DNA from: Amborella trichopoda
Lineage: Eukaryota > Streptophyta > Magnoliopsida > Amborellales > Amborellaceae
Direction: 5' to 3'
NCBI RefSeq assembly: GCF_000471905.2
Contig: NW_006499705.1
Location: forward strand, 5,162,674 to 5,226,673
Length of the DNA stretch: 64,000 bases
Shown: in pieces, positions 37,701-52,700 of the stretch
Position numbering within the stretch: position 1 is the first letter of the stretch
How the letters are laid out: each line of letters starts with the position of its first letter
Position numbers and translations under genes: made by a program
The notes under the pieces: model-generated
Told to the model about the DNA's origin: nothing
Database searches by the model: none
Seen by the model: the letters and a program-made list of their open reading frames with translations, nothing else

Positions 37701-40700
37701 CAGGAGGATCGAGTGCCCATATTGGATATTTACAGAGAGTGTAATATATTAAGAGTAAGAACTATTTGAATAACTGTAAAGACCCGGAATTTAAATAGAT
37801 TGTCGGTTAAAAGGCCCATTAACAGGGTCTCAGTGAAGGATTAAATTCGAGTTCATCATTTAGCTTTGAGTTCATGTTCAAACTCTGATTAGAAGGGTTG
37901 GGTTCCAATTCAGAACTTGATGGTACTTTATGCAGATGATTCCAGCATTCATAACTAGATTTAACTTCCAGTTGTTTGACAAACTTAAGAGGTGATTAAC
38001 AAATTTGACAAGTTAGAAGAATGTGAAATGAAAGAAAGGAAGCAAAAAGAGCTCAATCCAATTATTGTCATAAACCAAATTTGGACATCCATTGATAAAG
38101 GAACCTGGGCTTCCATGTATCCAAGCTATTCAGTCATCTTGGCGAATAGTATGAAATAAATATAGGGCTGCTAACGAGGCCTCCTGGTGCTCGACCAAAT
38201 CTGGCACTGACCTGCAGTTCTATGTATATGGAATACAGACAATAGCATTGCTTATAGTATATCAACTATACACAATAGCAATGTTCCAAGACTCGGAGGA
38301 GTCCACTCGGACTCGACCGAGTTACTCAGCCTTTGTCCTGAGTTTTGTGTACACAGAGAGGTGTTGATGCAGCCCAGATAATGCTTTCAAATATCTATAT
38401 AAGAGAGACAAGCTTGAAGTTTACAAGAGGAACCGTTGAACGGCAAAAATAGTCATTGAATCTATCCTTTTATATCTTTTATTTATTTCTTGAGTCATTT
38501 TATTCCCTTAGGATCATAAGTAGTAATTTCTAAGTCTTTAATCTTTTATGTCTTTCTATTCACTTAAAGTCTTTATAATGAATGGCCATGATCAGATTAG
38601 ATAGATTACCAGGATTAAGTATTGTTTAGGGCTTTCTTATATAAAGGGTTGTACTCAAGAATAATGAAGCATCTTGTTATGGACTTTATTCAAAACCCTA
38701 GAGCAGCTAGTGCTCCTCCTTTTATCTCTGGTTTTGCATCTTTCTCTATATCTTCCTCAGTTTTGGATCTTTGCTATCTTCCTCTTTGCTAATCCAAGCT
38801 ACTAGGACTGCGCCAGGTTGCAACTGTAGTTGTTGTTTCTCAAAAACTTTCGACAAAAATTTGATCAAATTTTTACTGCTAACCCCATGCCATATCCTTT
38901 ACTTCATTCAAAGCAATCTATCTTCAAATGATTTGGATCAAAACTAGTCATTTAGGGATTTATATATTGACTTTTTTGGTGAAAACATAACTGTATTTTG
39001 AACCAATCCACCTAAACATGGTTTTTTCTTTCATTTTTCATTCATATCCATTGAAACTTTGATGTGATTTCTTCTTGATTCATCCCTCTACGACATCTGT
39101 ATACTTATTTGTTGGACCAAAGGCTAGATATGAAAATATCTGGCTCGAAAAGTCTCAGTTCTCAAGAAACTTCAGAACAAACCATAAACTATCCACCTTT
39201 CCATTGATTTCTCCCCCATTTTTTCACCAAATCTGTTGAAACTTGGTTCCATTTGATCGTGATTCAACCCTTCAACAACCCATATTAATTTATTTGATTA
39301 ATGGATAGAAAATGAGATTTTGAGCTTGAAATTTCACTTTTATTTTTTCTCAAAAAAAGTATTTTTCCATTTCCAACAGTTTTTTGGCGCCATTAAATAT
39401 ATATTTTGAGGAAATTTTCATCTGTAGTACTAATGTCGATATTTCTAATTTGTTTCCCCTTTTTTCTGCTTTTTTCTCCAGCCTTGATCATATTGAGCTG
39501 GACTGGGGGCAAGTCCACTTGGACTCACCTGAGTTAACTCACCTCAATCCATTGACAAGTACCTAGCCCGAATCGATTCCCGGAACACTGGTTAATAGCA
39601 TGGGGTATGGACTTTCAAAGTATGGACAGTAGACTATAATATGGACATAGTCTATCATGTTTTTGGATTACGCTCAGGCTAGCTTGCACCCAGCCTGACC
39701 CCGCACCCAAGGCACAGCCCTTAGATTGTGACCAGAACATGGCTCGAAGCCAGGCCCAGCCCAGAGGCCCAAGGGCCGTACCGGCAGTTTGGCAGCCCTA
39801 AATACAATATAATCAAGAATATCAATCATCTGAGAGTGACAACCTTTTATCATATGCCATGAATTCTGCACAAGCAAAGCCCCCTGAACTACGTAGGATG
39901 CAAAAGCACACAAGGAACTAGCACCATTACAACATAACTTCAAGTATGCCAAGAAACCTAACTTAAATACAACTGACAAAAAGCATGCCCAGCACCTTCT
40001 ACTTTCATTAGACAGCTGTGTCAGTCATTAAACACAAACTGCAAAATATGCAAAATGTGAGGCCCTCATTCATGGAACAAACAAATTTTATTTAGTCAGG
40101 ACAAGGCCTCATGAGATTTCAAAAGCACCAAAAAGATACAGTAGAGGATCAACTATGATACAATAAACCTACATTCACATCTCACAGGATGACAGGATTT
40201 TCTATTCAATTTTAAACAATAATTTCACATCAACATAAAACACCAAAAATATACAAAAACAGCTTAATTTACCCTTTTTAGCCTCCGAAGTTCTCTTTTC
40301 GCAAGCACCCTTCTCCGAGCACATTGGAAGGTTATAGATGCATTTCGATACAGCCGGAAGGCTAAATATGCCTTCCACATCCGCCATTGTGCCTAAAAGG
40401 AAAGGAAACGATCATGTTAAGCATCAACATAATAAGAATTGCATAATTTTGGAGAAGAATATAACTCTCCAAAGGTAGTGGGCACACACAAAATCTTATA
40501 AGCTGTTGACTGGTGAGTACATGTGTAAGTTCAACAACAACTATTAACAAATAATAAAGCTTCCTGTAAGTTGATACAATGATGCTTATATAAAACTACT
40601 ACTAAAATACGCTTCATAGGGAGACAATACAATATATCAAAATGCTTAAAATATGGGCATCATCAATTCAAGTATGTAATTTACCCAGAAGGTCAGCATG

Positions 40701-43700
40701 GCAAATGTAGCAATATCAGGGTTTCCACCACATTAGGTCATTCAGTTTCATCCATAGCTAAGACAATTACGTTGAGATGCACAACCATGTGAGTGAAGCT
40801 ACACAGTCTAACACTCTCCCCTTGATTTACCATCATTACCACAAACAGAAAATATAGATTGAGTCCATTGCATTCACGAGATGCACAACCATGTGAGTGA
40901 AGCTACACAGTCTAACACTCTCCCCTTGATTTACCATCATTACCACAAACAGAAAATATAGATCGAGTCCATTGCATTCACCCAAGTCAACAACATTTGT
41001 CTTTTGAAAGTTCAGATCTCTGCAAAGCATGTTATAACACCAATTATTAAAATAAGGGCACAAACAATGACACATTGTCTCCCTCATGTGGGGAAGGTAT
41101 CGTAACTGCAAATGTAATATAGTGCCAAAGTAGTTTTCCCCAAGTCTGTAAATTTTGTTCAGCCCTTTCTACAGAACTCCAATAAATTCTAAACAGAATG
41201 TGTTTTGCTGCAATCGTGCTCCAACTCATGCTCACATGGAGCTATTGATACAAATCTGGCTTCTAAGATTCACCCATTTATTTCAATAATAGAATTACAT
41301 TATTTTAAACAAACAAAACGTTTTGCAATTCAATTCGTTAAATTAATACGATATAGATATGCACATATTATCACTTAAGAACCACAAATGCGTAACCACC
41401 CTTTGGAGAATGCATTGAAAATGCGCATGGAATGAAACACGCAATACTGAAGAGGCTTATTACATGCATTAGGAAACCTTAGAAAGGCATATTATACAAC
41501 GTTACAATCACTTGTCTGGAAAAGAAGACACGGTGTCTCATGTAGTATAACTTATTTGAATAGACCTATGGATACTAATAATCACTGGACACAAAATGAT
41601 GGAAACAATAATAAATCATAAATTGTGTAATGAAAACATCAGATGATACATCAAGTCAATCAACCAACAATTAGGTCAAGAGATTGACCTGGATCATCGT
41701 AGCAGCTCTTTCTTCCTTTCTTATAAGGAACTTTTGACGGACAATTGATGCTCTTATGCTGGCTTGTATAAGAAGAACAGCCAAACGTACTCGCAAGTAA
41801 GCTCGTCTAAGTAGCCAGCAGCGAGCATACTTTTGAATCGAAATAGCTGCAGCAGCCCGTCTTTTAATTGTATATATCGTTCTCGCAAGGCAGCCTGCAA
41901 TAAAAGGACACAACATAAATGCAAACTTGTATAATCAATCCAACAATTTGTCACCCTGACAGTTCTTTCAAAGATATAGATGAAATAAACCATAGTTCAT
42001 TTCTTGAGCATAACATAATAATGGTAATACTCAATATTAAATTCGGATACCAAGAGTAGTAAATGACAAAATACTGCAATTATTGCCTAACTAAATGTGA
42101 AGGAAAGGCAGCTGCAAATGAGTAGAGACACAGATGAGAAGTAACAAAATAACATGCATTGTCAGAAGTTTCACTGTCCTAAAAATCCATAGCCACGAAA
42201 AAAAAATTCTCCCTAGAGCACACCGAGGACAACTGCAAATAAAAGTTTGTGGCATGTGGGAGATCATAGTTTGTGAGCAGTAAGGACATATGGGTCCGTC
42301 CAGATGGAAAGTTGCCAACCCAACTCCATACCTTGTGTGGCATGTGAGAGATCATAGTTTTTGAGCAGTTAGGACATATGGGTCCGTCCAGATGGAAAAT
42401 TGGATACCCAACTCCATACCTTCATTCTACGAGTATCATAGTATTGACCACAAAACATTCCTCCAAAGACTTACAATAGGACTCCATGGTTCCAACCAAG
42501 CAAGCCCTGTAGCAGAGTGAGACAACCAAGCTATCTGACGAGGTGGCAGTTCAAACTCACCCAAAAAATAAAAAAAGACAACATTCATGAAGGACAGAGA
42601 GAGGGCCAAGAGTGGGGAGGATAAAAAGAAGAAAAATGAGACGACAAATATAAATTTCTCATCTTTTAATTTTCAAGCCATCAAAACATCAGAAGCAGTT
42701 CATGTATGTCCATTGTACAGAACCACCATCCAACCAGCAAAAGACTCAATTACTGAGAAACCAGATGGCCTAGAAGAGAGCTGGGAGGGCCCTGCAGGGT
42801 AGCAAGTGTTATGACCAAGACCTAAGTTATTAAGTCACTGGATGTCTAGCAAGAACATAAAGAGTGTTAATGAGGCTTCCAATTGACATGCCTTAGGCCT
42901 ATATTGGGTATTCCTCTTTCAAAAGATTTATATCAATAGCAAACAATATTTCTTTCCCCACTTACAATTCTTCCTCATATCATAATGCAAAGTCAGCTAT
43001 CAAAAAAGAAAAGTTACGCAAGTTTTCTGAAACAAAACAAGCAGCAATATGGGGCCACCATATTTGTCTAGTGTCATATTTAATTTGAGTTAAATTAACT
43101 ACTGCACAATTTTCCTGATCTTAGTTGCAGGAACCTTGCACTAGGCCACACTCCTGCTCCAATGATTAACATTCCCAAGGCAGTCACTAGATGATTCTTA
43201 GTAGAAAAAAGCCACTTCTCTACTCGCCACTCCGTCTCCAGTTCCCGCAGATACTCCCTAAAGTTGTCACTGATTAAATCCTGATAGCTCAAACCGAAGA
43301 ATGGCATTCAACCCAGAAGAACACTATTTGTTCCAAAGATGACCTGCCCAAACACCTTACAGTAGCAATCTGATGGAGGGCAAAATTCTTCTTATTTTTT
43401 ATTTCTATTCAATTTCAATTATGTATACTGTAGTTTTAGTTTTAGGGTTTTTTTCTAAAGATTTTTAGTTTTTTAGGAATTCTAGGATTTCTATTATTTA
43501 TTTACTATTCATGAGTACTATTCATGGTACTGTTCACGCATTATTGTTCATGGGGGTATTTTTGGAATTAAAGTACTGTTTTAGGGGTATTTTAAAGTCT
43601 TAAATGTTTACTTGGATGTCAAATTAAATTAAGGTTTCATAAGCTTATAAAAGGTTGGATGTCATATTTAGGAAGATGTTATGAGAATAATTTTTATTTT

Positions 43701-46700
43701 ATGAGAGAAAAAAGTTCTTCTGTTGGCTTGATTTACAGCCATGTTCTTTTTATATTATTGCTAATTTTACTTTTTTAAGGTTCAGGAAAATGGTGGATTC
43801 AATTTCCCACATTTCCTTCCTGCATCAAGTGATATCAGATGCATGGTTCGAGGACGGCTGGAGATTGCAATGGCCTGTCATGGAGGTCATAGCCGTAGGG
43901 ATGCCGATCCGATCATACTTCGCATGGAAATCAACAACTTGACAGAGAGGGTTACAGATCTATTGCTGCACAAGCGGGCCCAGCAACAATGTGCCCTAAA
44001 CGACAAGGAATCTACGGGGATAGATCCAAATCGTGAGGGTTTTATGGAGAATGGTGTGAATAAGAGTCTGACTCAGAGTTGGAGGGGAATGATGAAGTTG
44101 CCTTTAACCACATGTTCCATGCATGCCCTCCGCGTTGAGAACCTCATGTTCGGAAGAATAAATTATGGGATTTATTTGATCTACATGATTTGAAGGAAAT
44201 TAAGGTTAATTTTGGCGTAAGCCATAACGAAATCAGCAGGTTGTAGATTGGAATTTGCCACCAATTTTCGATACATACTTAGATGATGAATAAGATCTTG
44301 TAAAAGATCCAATCTATGATGATGATCAAGATTATGTGGGTGAACCGATCTATGACAAAGAAATAGATAAAGATCTTAAGGATATCAAAGAAGTTGAACA
44401 TTTAGGAGATTAGGGAGCATAGTAGCGCAGTGGAAGTGTGGCTGACTCAAAATCTGCAAATTGTGACCTTGGTTTCAGATAGTAATGAAATAGATATGGA
44501 GAAAGCCTTCAAAGAACAAAAATTTGAATCTGCAGTTTCCCATACAATTTTCAATGGAAGTTATATGTGATAAAGTTGTATGATTCCTCAATATGCATAT
44601 CAAGATCCACAATAAATTATTTTTGCCTCGAATAATATTTGAGCCGACAAAGAAAAAGAAGGTTGAAGAAGGTAGTTTCGATGTTGAGTCTAGTTTTAGT
44701 TTTTGGGTTTATTTCTAGGGTTTTTTAGTTTTTTAAAGATTCTAGGGTTTTTATTTTTATTTACTATTCACAAGTACTATTCATAGTACTGTTCACGCAT
44801 TATTGTTCACAATTACTGTTTGCATGTTACTGTTTACAGTGGTATTTTTCGAATTATAGTATTGTTTTAGGGGTATTTTAAAGTCTTAAATGTTTTACTT
44901 GGGTCACAAGTTAAATTAGGGTTACATAGGCTTATAGAAGGTTGGATGTCATATTTTGGGAGATGTTATGAAATGAATTTTATCTTATGAAAGAAGAAAG
45001 TTCTTCTCTTGGCTTGATTAATAGTCATGTTCTTTCTCTATTATTGTTGATTTTACTCACTTAAAGTTCAAGAAAATCATGGATTCAATTTCCCACATTT
45101 TCTTCCCGCATCACAATCCTAGAATGAGGAGTTTATGGGCAATGATTGAATGTGTCGAGAGACATTTCCAAATGTATACAACCGGCTTTACGGAAGAACA
45201 TAAAAAATAAAATTTCCAGTTTTTCATTGAATAATTAGTACACCAAAATAAAGAAAGAAATGATTACTAAGATTAGCACCAATATTTTTACACCTAACAG
45301 TTACACAATAAAGGACCGAGATGAAAAAAAGTAGAGAAACGAGGACTGAGATGAAAAAAAGGAGAGAAACAATCACAAACTTTGATCCTTGCCAGCAAAG
45401 TCCTGACAGTTGGACATGGAAGGAAAGATCACCTCGGCAGTATGCTTGAAGCATGATTGCAGCATCACGTGTCAATAAATAACTCCTGCGCGCAATGAAG
45501 GTCCGATAGCGACCTTGAATAGTTTTTGCTGCATTATCCAAAACTTCAGCTCGCAGTGCATCCAGAACAGCAATCTGACCAGCCCTAAGGAATACCTTGT
45601 TCTTGCCCAACTGCCAATTTTTGTAATTCGCCAGTGAATAATTCATAGGAATAAAATTTCAGCAATAAGAAAGATGAAAAAAAATGTTAGGAAAAGAGCC
45701 TGTGCTTAATTGGTTAGCGCTCGACGATTTGCTTCTAGGCTCAATTCCTATCAAGGGTAGTAGGGGCCCTCTCCCCGCTTACTCACCCAAAAACACAAAA
45801 AGAAGATGAAAAAAAAAAATGTCCATATGCCAGGATATAAACCTCTTACCGAAAGGGATTTGCTATAACTATGGGAAGTCCATATCAAAGATTAATACGA
45901 ATAGAAGAGGGGATATGTAAAAGAAAGTTCAACATGGAAAAAAAGAAACACAAGCAAAAAAATTTAACACCATTCATAACCGCACTTGGTAATTTTCAAG
46001 TTTCAGCTTGTCAAGAAGCCTTCCTGTTGCAGTCTGTTCATCAGGACTGTTGCAACAAAAAAACAGAAGAAATCAGATAGATGGACAAGCCAAAGCACAT
46101 AAATTAATAGTAATAAAGAACAACAAAAAAATATTCTAATATATGTAAGTAAGCAGATGAATAATTAGCAAATTGCAATAATACTGCAGGTGAGGTTGAC
46201 AATAATTTCTGCGAGTGAGGTTGAGGGAAGGCTAGTATTTTTCAAAAGCAGATATATGGATTATTCACTTAATAATTATGTAAATATTGGACAATACAAA
46301 TGAAACACATCGCCTAGAATCATAAACACAGATATCTGAGATCCACCTTCCATCAACAAGCTCAGGCGCTATAAGTCCAAAACGGTCTAAAAACTCCACA
46401 TACGTTCTTCGAGTGGGGTAGCCAGCAAGGCTTATTCGAACAGCTTCTAAAACACCCTGTAAACAATTAGCCTTAGAAAGTGAGAAAACTCCAAACGATA
46501 ATTCTTAAGAGAATAATGTAATTAATTCACTATATTGCTATGCTAATTTAGGTCAAGAGAAACAAATACCCAAGGTGAGAAAAGAATGATGAGGCAAAAA
46601 ATATCCGGCTCAATAGAAATATTTCAACATCAAAAGTATTTGATTCTGATTACCATATCATAAATCAAGATAGTACACATCCTACAGTATGAGGATCAAA

Positions 46701-49700
46701 TATAACTGCAATGTAAGGCAATATTCTACAGACAGAAATTAAGTGTTCAGATGGGAGAACATGAACATGCCGTACACATAGTACTGATTATTTTTGTCCA
46801 TAGAATTTATCACTTAACTACTACCCAAGTGTCATATTCTCCCCTTCTTATCCTTCCTCCCTATTCCTTCTCGATAACAGAGCAGGTGAACATGTTTTAG
46901 TGTTTGTTTTGTCTACATATGTTGTGCAATGTTACAAAAAACAACCAGACAGGCCAGTTCAGCCAGATACGTTACAACCAAAGCCGAGTTACATGCCCGT
47001 GTTTTTTCTATTTAAAATTCAAGAAAATGAAGCAAAAGGGCCCTAACGAGCCTTAAGCCCATCTAACCAGTTAGACCAACAGGTTCACATGATCCGAATT
47101 GGACCAACCAGTCCTGGTATATGACTGCACAAAAGAGTCCCAAAACCTTTAGGGATTCAAGTCGTTTGCATAAATCTTTTTTGGCGTATTAAAAGAGAAG
47201 GACAGAAAAGTTCACCAAGCTAGTGGGGGGTTTCCTGTGTCTTAAGACCCTCTTTGGAGCAAATTAACGTTTTGTACTTGGCTTAGAGGAAGGATACTGA
47301 GCTCCACAACTCTAATTTTCTGACTCCATCTTATAGTTCTAAATCTTATCCAATTACTTCTATTTCTTTTTATGTTTCCTAATTAATAATTATGTTTATT
47401 CTTTAAAAAAAAGAACAAGTACAGTACATGTGGTTTAGAAGAGAAAAAATTAAAACCAAACAAACTAGGACAAGTTGTCCATTAAGCCCATAGCTCAACA
47501 AAAAATTGGCAACAAGAGATACAAAAAAAAAAATAACAAATACTCGTAAACCGAGTTTGGCAGTTTCTCCATTTGAAGCCATGAACCAAGAGAAAACAAT
47601 ACAAGATTTTTCAAATGGTGAGAGAAAAAGATTCGCCTCGAAATCATAAGAAAATAATAAAGCACAACCATCATGGTTCTCTATCCCACTGACCCCACAA
47701 CGCAGCTGATGCAAGACACTTGGGTTCTCAAATTTCTGAGGACGGTTGTATGAGTTTGGCTTAACACAGCGAATATAATGAGGCTCCGTAGAGTTGAGTG
47801 TTTCCATCAATGCTTGAAGTTGTTGCTACAAAGAAAGCACAGTCAAATTATTAACAAAAATACTGAAACTTGTCAACAGAAAATAAGAATGCAGGGTCAA
47901 GTATCCAGAACAAAATAAATAACACTTTAATCTGACATATCTCCCAGGTTCATTTTTCAGTTATAGAATATCAATCAGATTTATTTAGAAAGGGACAACA
48001 TCACTCATTTAAAAAAATATATATATTACAATGAGAACCAGTGATTAAAAACCAGAAGTCGGATCAGGACTTGCTCAGGTCCCAAGCTCAAGTCACCTGA
48101 CTCAGCCAAGACTATATAAAAACTAACAAAAGAAAAGAAAAACAAGGAGACTCGGGGCAAATCCAGAGGTTCTGCCGTGGACTTGCCAAGGTCCAGATCC
48201 CATCCCCTAAGCAGGCATAACGGTTTTTTAAACACTGATAAGAACTAAATAGGCATGATTCCCTCATGAACCACATGAAAATAACAAGCTTCCTACAGAC
48301 CATATGACGAGCAGGGCCAAGTAAGTCAAGCTCATAAGAATAAAAGCAGAACAACCTAAATCAGAAACGGGTTTAAAATGCAAACCAAATATAGTATAAT
48401 ATGCACAAAGGGCATAGCATAATATGCAAGTACTAAACCCGCTTCAACAGATCAAATACACAAATAAGTAGCAACAGTTCATTGGCGGCAATACACTTTA
48501 AAATCGGCTAAACATATGCGGCAAATAAACATTGGAATCAAACAAACACTAGAGATGGATTAATCAGGCAGTCCAATTCAAAGCCAAACTTGTACATCCC
48601 ATAAAAAAGTGACAGGCTAAACATATAAAAGACATATCTCTTGCTGCAGAACTAGACAGCCTTTTTGCTCCAAAATGCCACATCCCACCATGGGTATTGT
48701 CAGATAACACCCAAAATTTAATACAATGAATCCCAACTTGCGTGTGCCTTAGGACTGTCAAGTGACGTAAGTACTAATATGTGTATGTAGATAAAGGCTC
48801 TCACAACTCAAAAGGACGCTTATCCAACTCCGGATGAAACTCAAACACAGAAATAAAATACCCGGAATAAGCAAAGAGAAAAGGTACACCTTAGTCCTCT
48901 ACTCCTATACATTGTTAAAGAAATTAGTCCCATGTAGAATAAGCACCCAATCACCGACCAGGTAGACGGGTGCATCAAGCCCCAACCTAGTCAGTTTAAA
49001 ACTCCATCTATGTGATTAGGAATAGCACAGATTTCACACAGAGAAAGGCACACAAACTGCAGATATATCCAGGGAGGAAACCCAATCTCTCCAAAAATTA
49101 GATAGTCAATAAATGATACATTGAACCCCACACAACATTCTCCATTTCAATCAAGAGTATATGAAACTAAAGCGTAGAAGAACTCTATGACCAACCAAAG
49201 GGTCTTGAACAGCCAAAATTATGCATTGCACTAGCCTGAGAGCACCAGCAAGATGCCAAAATCGGAAATTTCAAGCACAAACTGAATCCCAAAAGTAAGA
49301 CTGAAGTGCTGAACATTAGGTAGACATTTGTCAAAAGCATCATGGACCTGATCTGGCAAATCCAAGACCAGAAACTATATCCAAGATAAAATCCAAACCA
49401 GTAAAGTCTTCTCACTTGGTTGCACAAAGCTGGAGTCCAGGAATGTCCATTTCCTCAGAAGGCTCAAGGTTGCGGCTGCCTACGAACAACAATTTTATAC
49501 ACATGAAGTATGGTGGCCGGAAGATCTAAACAACTAAGAGACCCAGAAATCCCCGCAACCATATTTACATGACCTAGTGCCATTTAGGCTACTTGCAGAA
49601 AAGAATTAGAATATGAAGGAGGAAGATCATTCCATATGTTCATGCTCACCAAGACAATTGACTAAGAGAAAAGTAACATATGAAGAAAACAAAATATAAA

Positions 49701-52700
49701 AAGCAGCTTACAATAAAAAGTCCTAGAAAGCATATTTGTGTCCTGGATTGTGCAATCTCTATTAGAGTTCTTTGGCTGGAGTATCATGAGAAGTCCCACA
49801 TAGTTTTCAATAAGAACTCCTGAAAAACCATTTTTTGATGTGACATAGATTTCCCCCAATCAAGTAACATAGGCATCCCTTTAGTTTACTTATGTGAGAA
49901 CCATCATGTTCAGAAATACAATATTTCATGTTTCAATTAGTACATTAAGAGGGTTGTAAAGTACAGTTACTGAAACTAGCTCATAACATGGGTTCGGCAA
50001 CCGAATGCCTGGCAGTATATGTAACATTTTATGCCAGGAAAATTTAAAGTTAATCATGATGAACAGAGGTCTACAAGATATTCTGAATAAAGATAACTGA
50101 GATTCAAGGAGCATACTCAATTACCTTAAATCTTGTTGCCACAGACGAGAACTTGTAAGATGATTTAGAGGACTCCTCGGGCAATGAAGGGAAGAGGCCA
50201 GCTATAAAAGGGCATTTCGATGATGACAATAGATTGCTATGTTCAACAACAACATAGTCTCTATTTTTGTCCAGAAATGAGTCTGTTTGATAGATCACCT
50301 ACAAACTCATGAAGCATGATCAAAAGATAAATAACTTGTTCGCTGACTTCTAATCCAACTTTATGATTCGAATTCAAGAGCACAACCAAGACAGGACAAA
50401 AACACACAATACATTGTAATAAAACTTAGCAAAGTTACAAGCATAAAACTGGAATACTCGGCATACCTTTCCAGCATAGTGAGAAACTGTAAAATCAGTC
50501 TGTGAGAACTTTGGCTTTTCCAACCTTTGGTGCCTCCCAAAGCTCTGGAAAAGCTTGGTAGAAAATGTTTCATGTGTCGATTTAGGAAACATGCTAAAAA
50601 AATCACCAAATACAAGTTCTCAGCAAAGATTCCCACCCCCCCAACCCTATCCTGCCCCCCCAAAAAAAAAGTTTAAACAACAAGAAGGAAACAATCCCTA
50701 CCAAGCTTCATCCAGAAGAGCAATAATTCCCACAGGCTTCTGCAAAAACAAACAACAATGAATTAACAGTAATTCAGTATCCACCTGTGCGGATCTATTT
50801 TAGTGCTGTCCAAGGCACGTGTCACCATACACAATGTTTAGAAAAGCACTAGGCAGTGCACAGGTGGTGTGGCACATCATGCCTAGGCGACCAGCTCCAC
50901 ACACACGAGTGTATTTGCAGTTCCCATGGTACATATATGCCTATCTATTATAATATTTTAGTAATATATGCATATGTATGCATATATAACACGCAAACGC
51001 ATGCATGTGTGTGTAGACGATTAATCAATTGAAATCAAAATCAAAATTTTGAAAAAGACAATCCCAAAGTTTGAAAGTAAATAGGTTAATATTCAACCAC
51101 ATTTCACAAATCTAAATAAGTAAATTTAAGACGTGATAAGAGGGCAAAATTATACATAGTTTTAAGTTCTTCTCAATTATAAATGATGCATACTTTGATT
51201 TTAGTTTTAGAAATGATTCTTAGGATTTTTAGGTTTTTAAGAATTCTATGGTTTATAGTTTTTTTATTTATTTATAGTTTTTATTCATTTCATGAGTATT
51301 ATTCATAAGTACTATTCATAAGTGTTGTTCATTGGTACCGTTCACAACAACAAAACTGTCATTACAAAATTTAAGTTTAAGTTAGGGTATATAGGTCATT
51401 CTAATCATTGTAGTCATGCATATTCATACACAGTGATTCAAAAAACGAACCACCAAGTGCCTAGGCAGTCCAGAAGGCCTGGACGCATTGCCCAAGCCTA
51501 GGCGGCCAATCTGGGCATGCCGCACAGGGCTTGCGCCACGCCTAGGCAGTACAGAACCCGCCTAGGCGGGCACCACGCTCAGAGGCGGAAATATGTTTTT
51601 TTTGTATTGATTTTTTGAAAAATATAAAGAGTTGAAAGGATGGTTTTAAGTTCATTTCAAACCTAAAACTTATTGGAGCCCATTTTAGAGAGAGAAAGCT
51701 TCCAAAAAACTAGTTTTTGGTGATTTTTTTAGAATCGAAGGTTTCTCAAAGTTGACAAAAATTGATCAAAACATCACCCATTGATATTATATTTAATTTT
51801 TTATGTTTTATAAATCTATTGGGGGGTTTTTTAGAAGATTTTGAGTCCTTAGAATCATCTTTGAGGTGAAAGTTTGAAGATCAAGCAATCAAACTCAAAG
51901 TAAGTGCCCTAAATACCTAATTTTTATTTTTTATACTATATATCCATTTTTTATTCAAATGGACATCCTTTTTGGATTTGACTAGGCCGCCCTGGTTCTG
52001 GGCGCCCGCCTAGGTACTGGGCGGCCTGGACCCCCAGGCCCCCTAGGACCCACCTAGCGCTTTTTGAAACACTGTTTATATATCTCCTGGAGTACCAAAA
52101 CCCCTTCTTAGTATGAATCCCTCTTGGATCGAGTTCTAAAGAATCCTTTGAGAACTCGTGAGAAACTTTAGAAACATAGGGGCGGGGGAACAAAAAAATT
52201 CTCATACATCTATTTTGTGGAGAAAAAGTAAAACAAAAGAATTGGTGCTCGAGGAATTGGTGCTCAATACAACTGATGCGCTCCATTTATTAATATTCAA
52301 AACTTGGGCGAGTGAAGCAGGAAGGTGAAGTGGATTGAGATCACGAGATTGGTTGAGAGGTAATGTATGCAATCTTGAGGTTTTTATCGAGTAGCGATGG
52401 TTGGGTTCTCTGCGACTTCCCAAGAAGCCAACATTTGTCTTTCCAAAAGTCGATTGTCCCCTATTTGAGAAGGACGGAACCGAAAGGAAAGATTCGATGA
52501 TTTGTCTGTGCCTCTTACTCATCCCGATCTAGAATCAAGGACAGGGGGGAGAAGAAAGCCACCTGTATCTCTGGTTTTGAGACATTGTGCTTCCACTGGA
52601 TTTACGTTAATCGATCAATCGACTGATCTCTCCAAATGTCGAGTCTTTTTTGTGATCGAGAAAGTCTTATTAAGTATTTATTCAGTGTTGGTTTTTCCTT

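Noticed and set aside
44424-44492. tRNA gene or SINE (GTAGCGCAGTGGAAGTG and GGTTTCAGAT)
   Set aside because: Resembles an A box and a poor B box but cannot be folded into a convincing cloverleaf, and it lies inside the LTR element without duplication or A tail.
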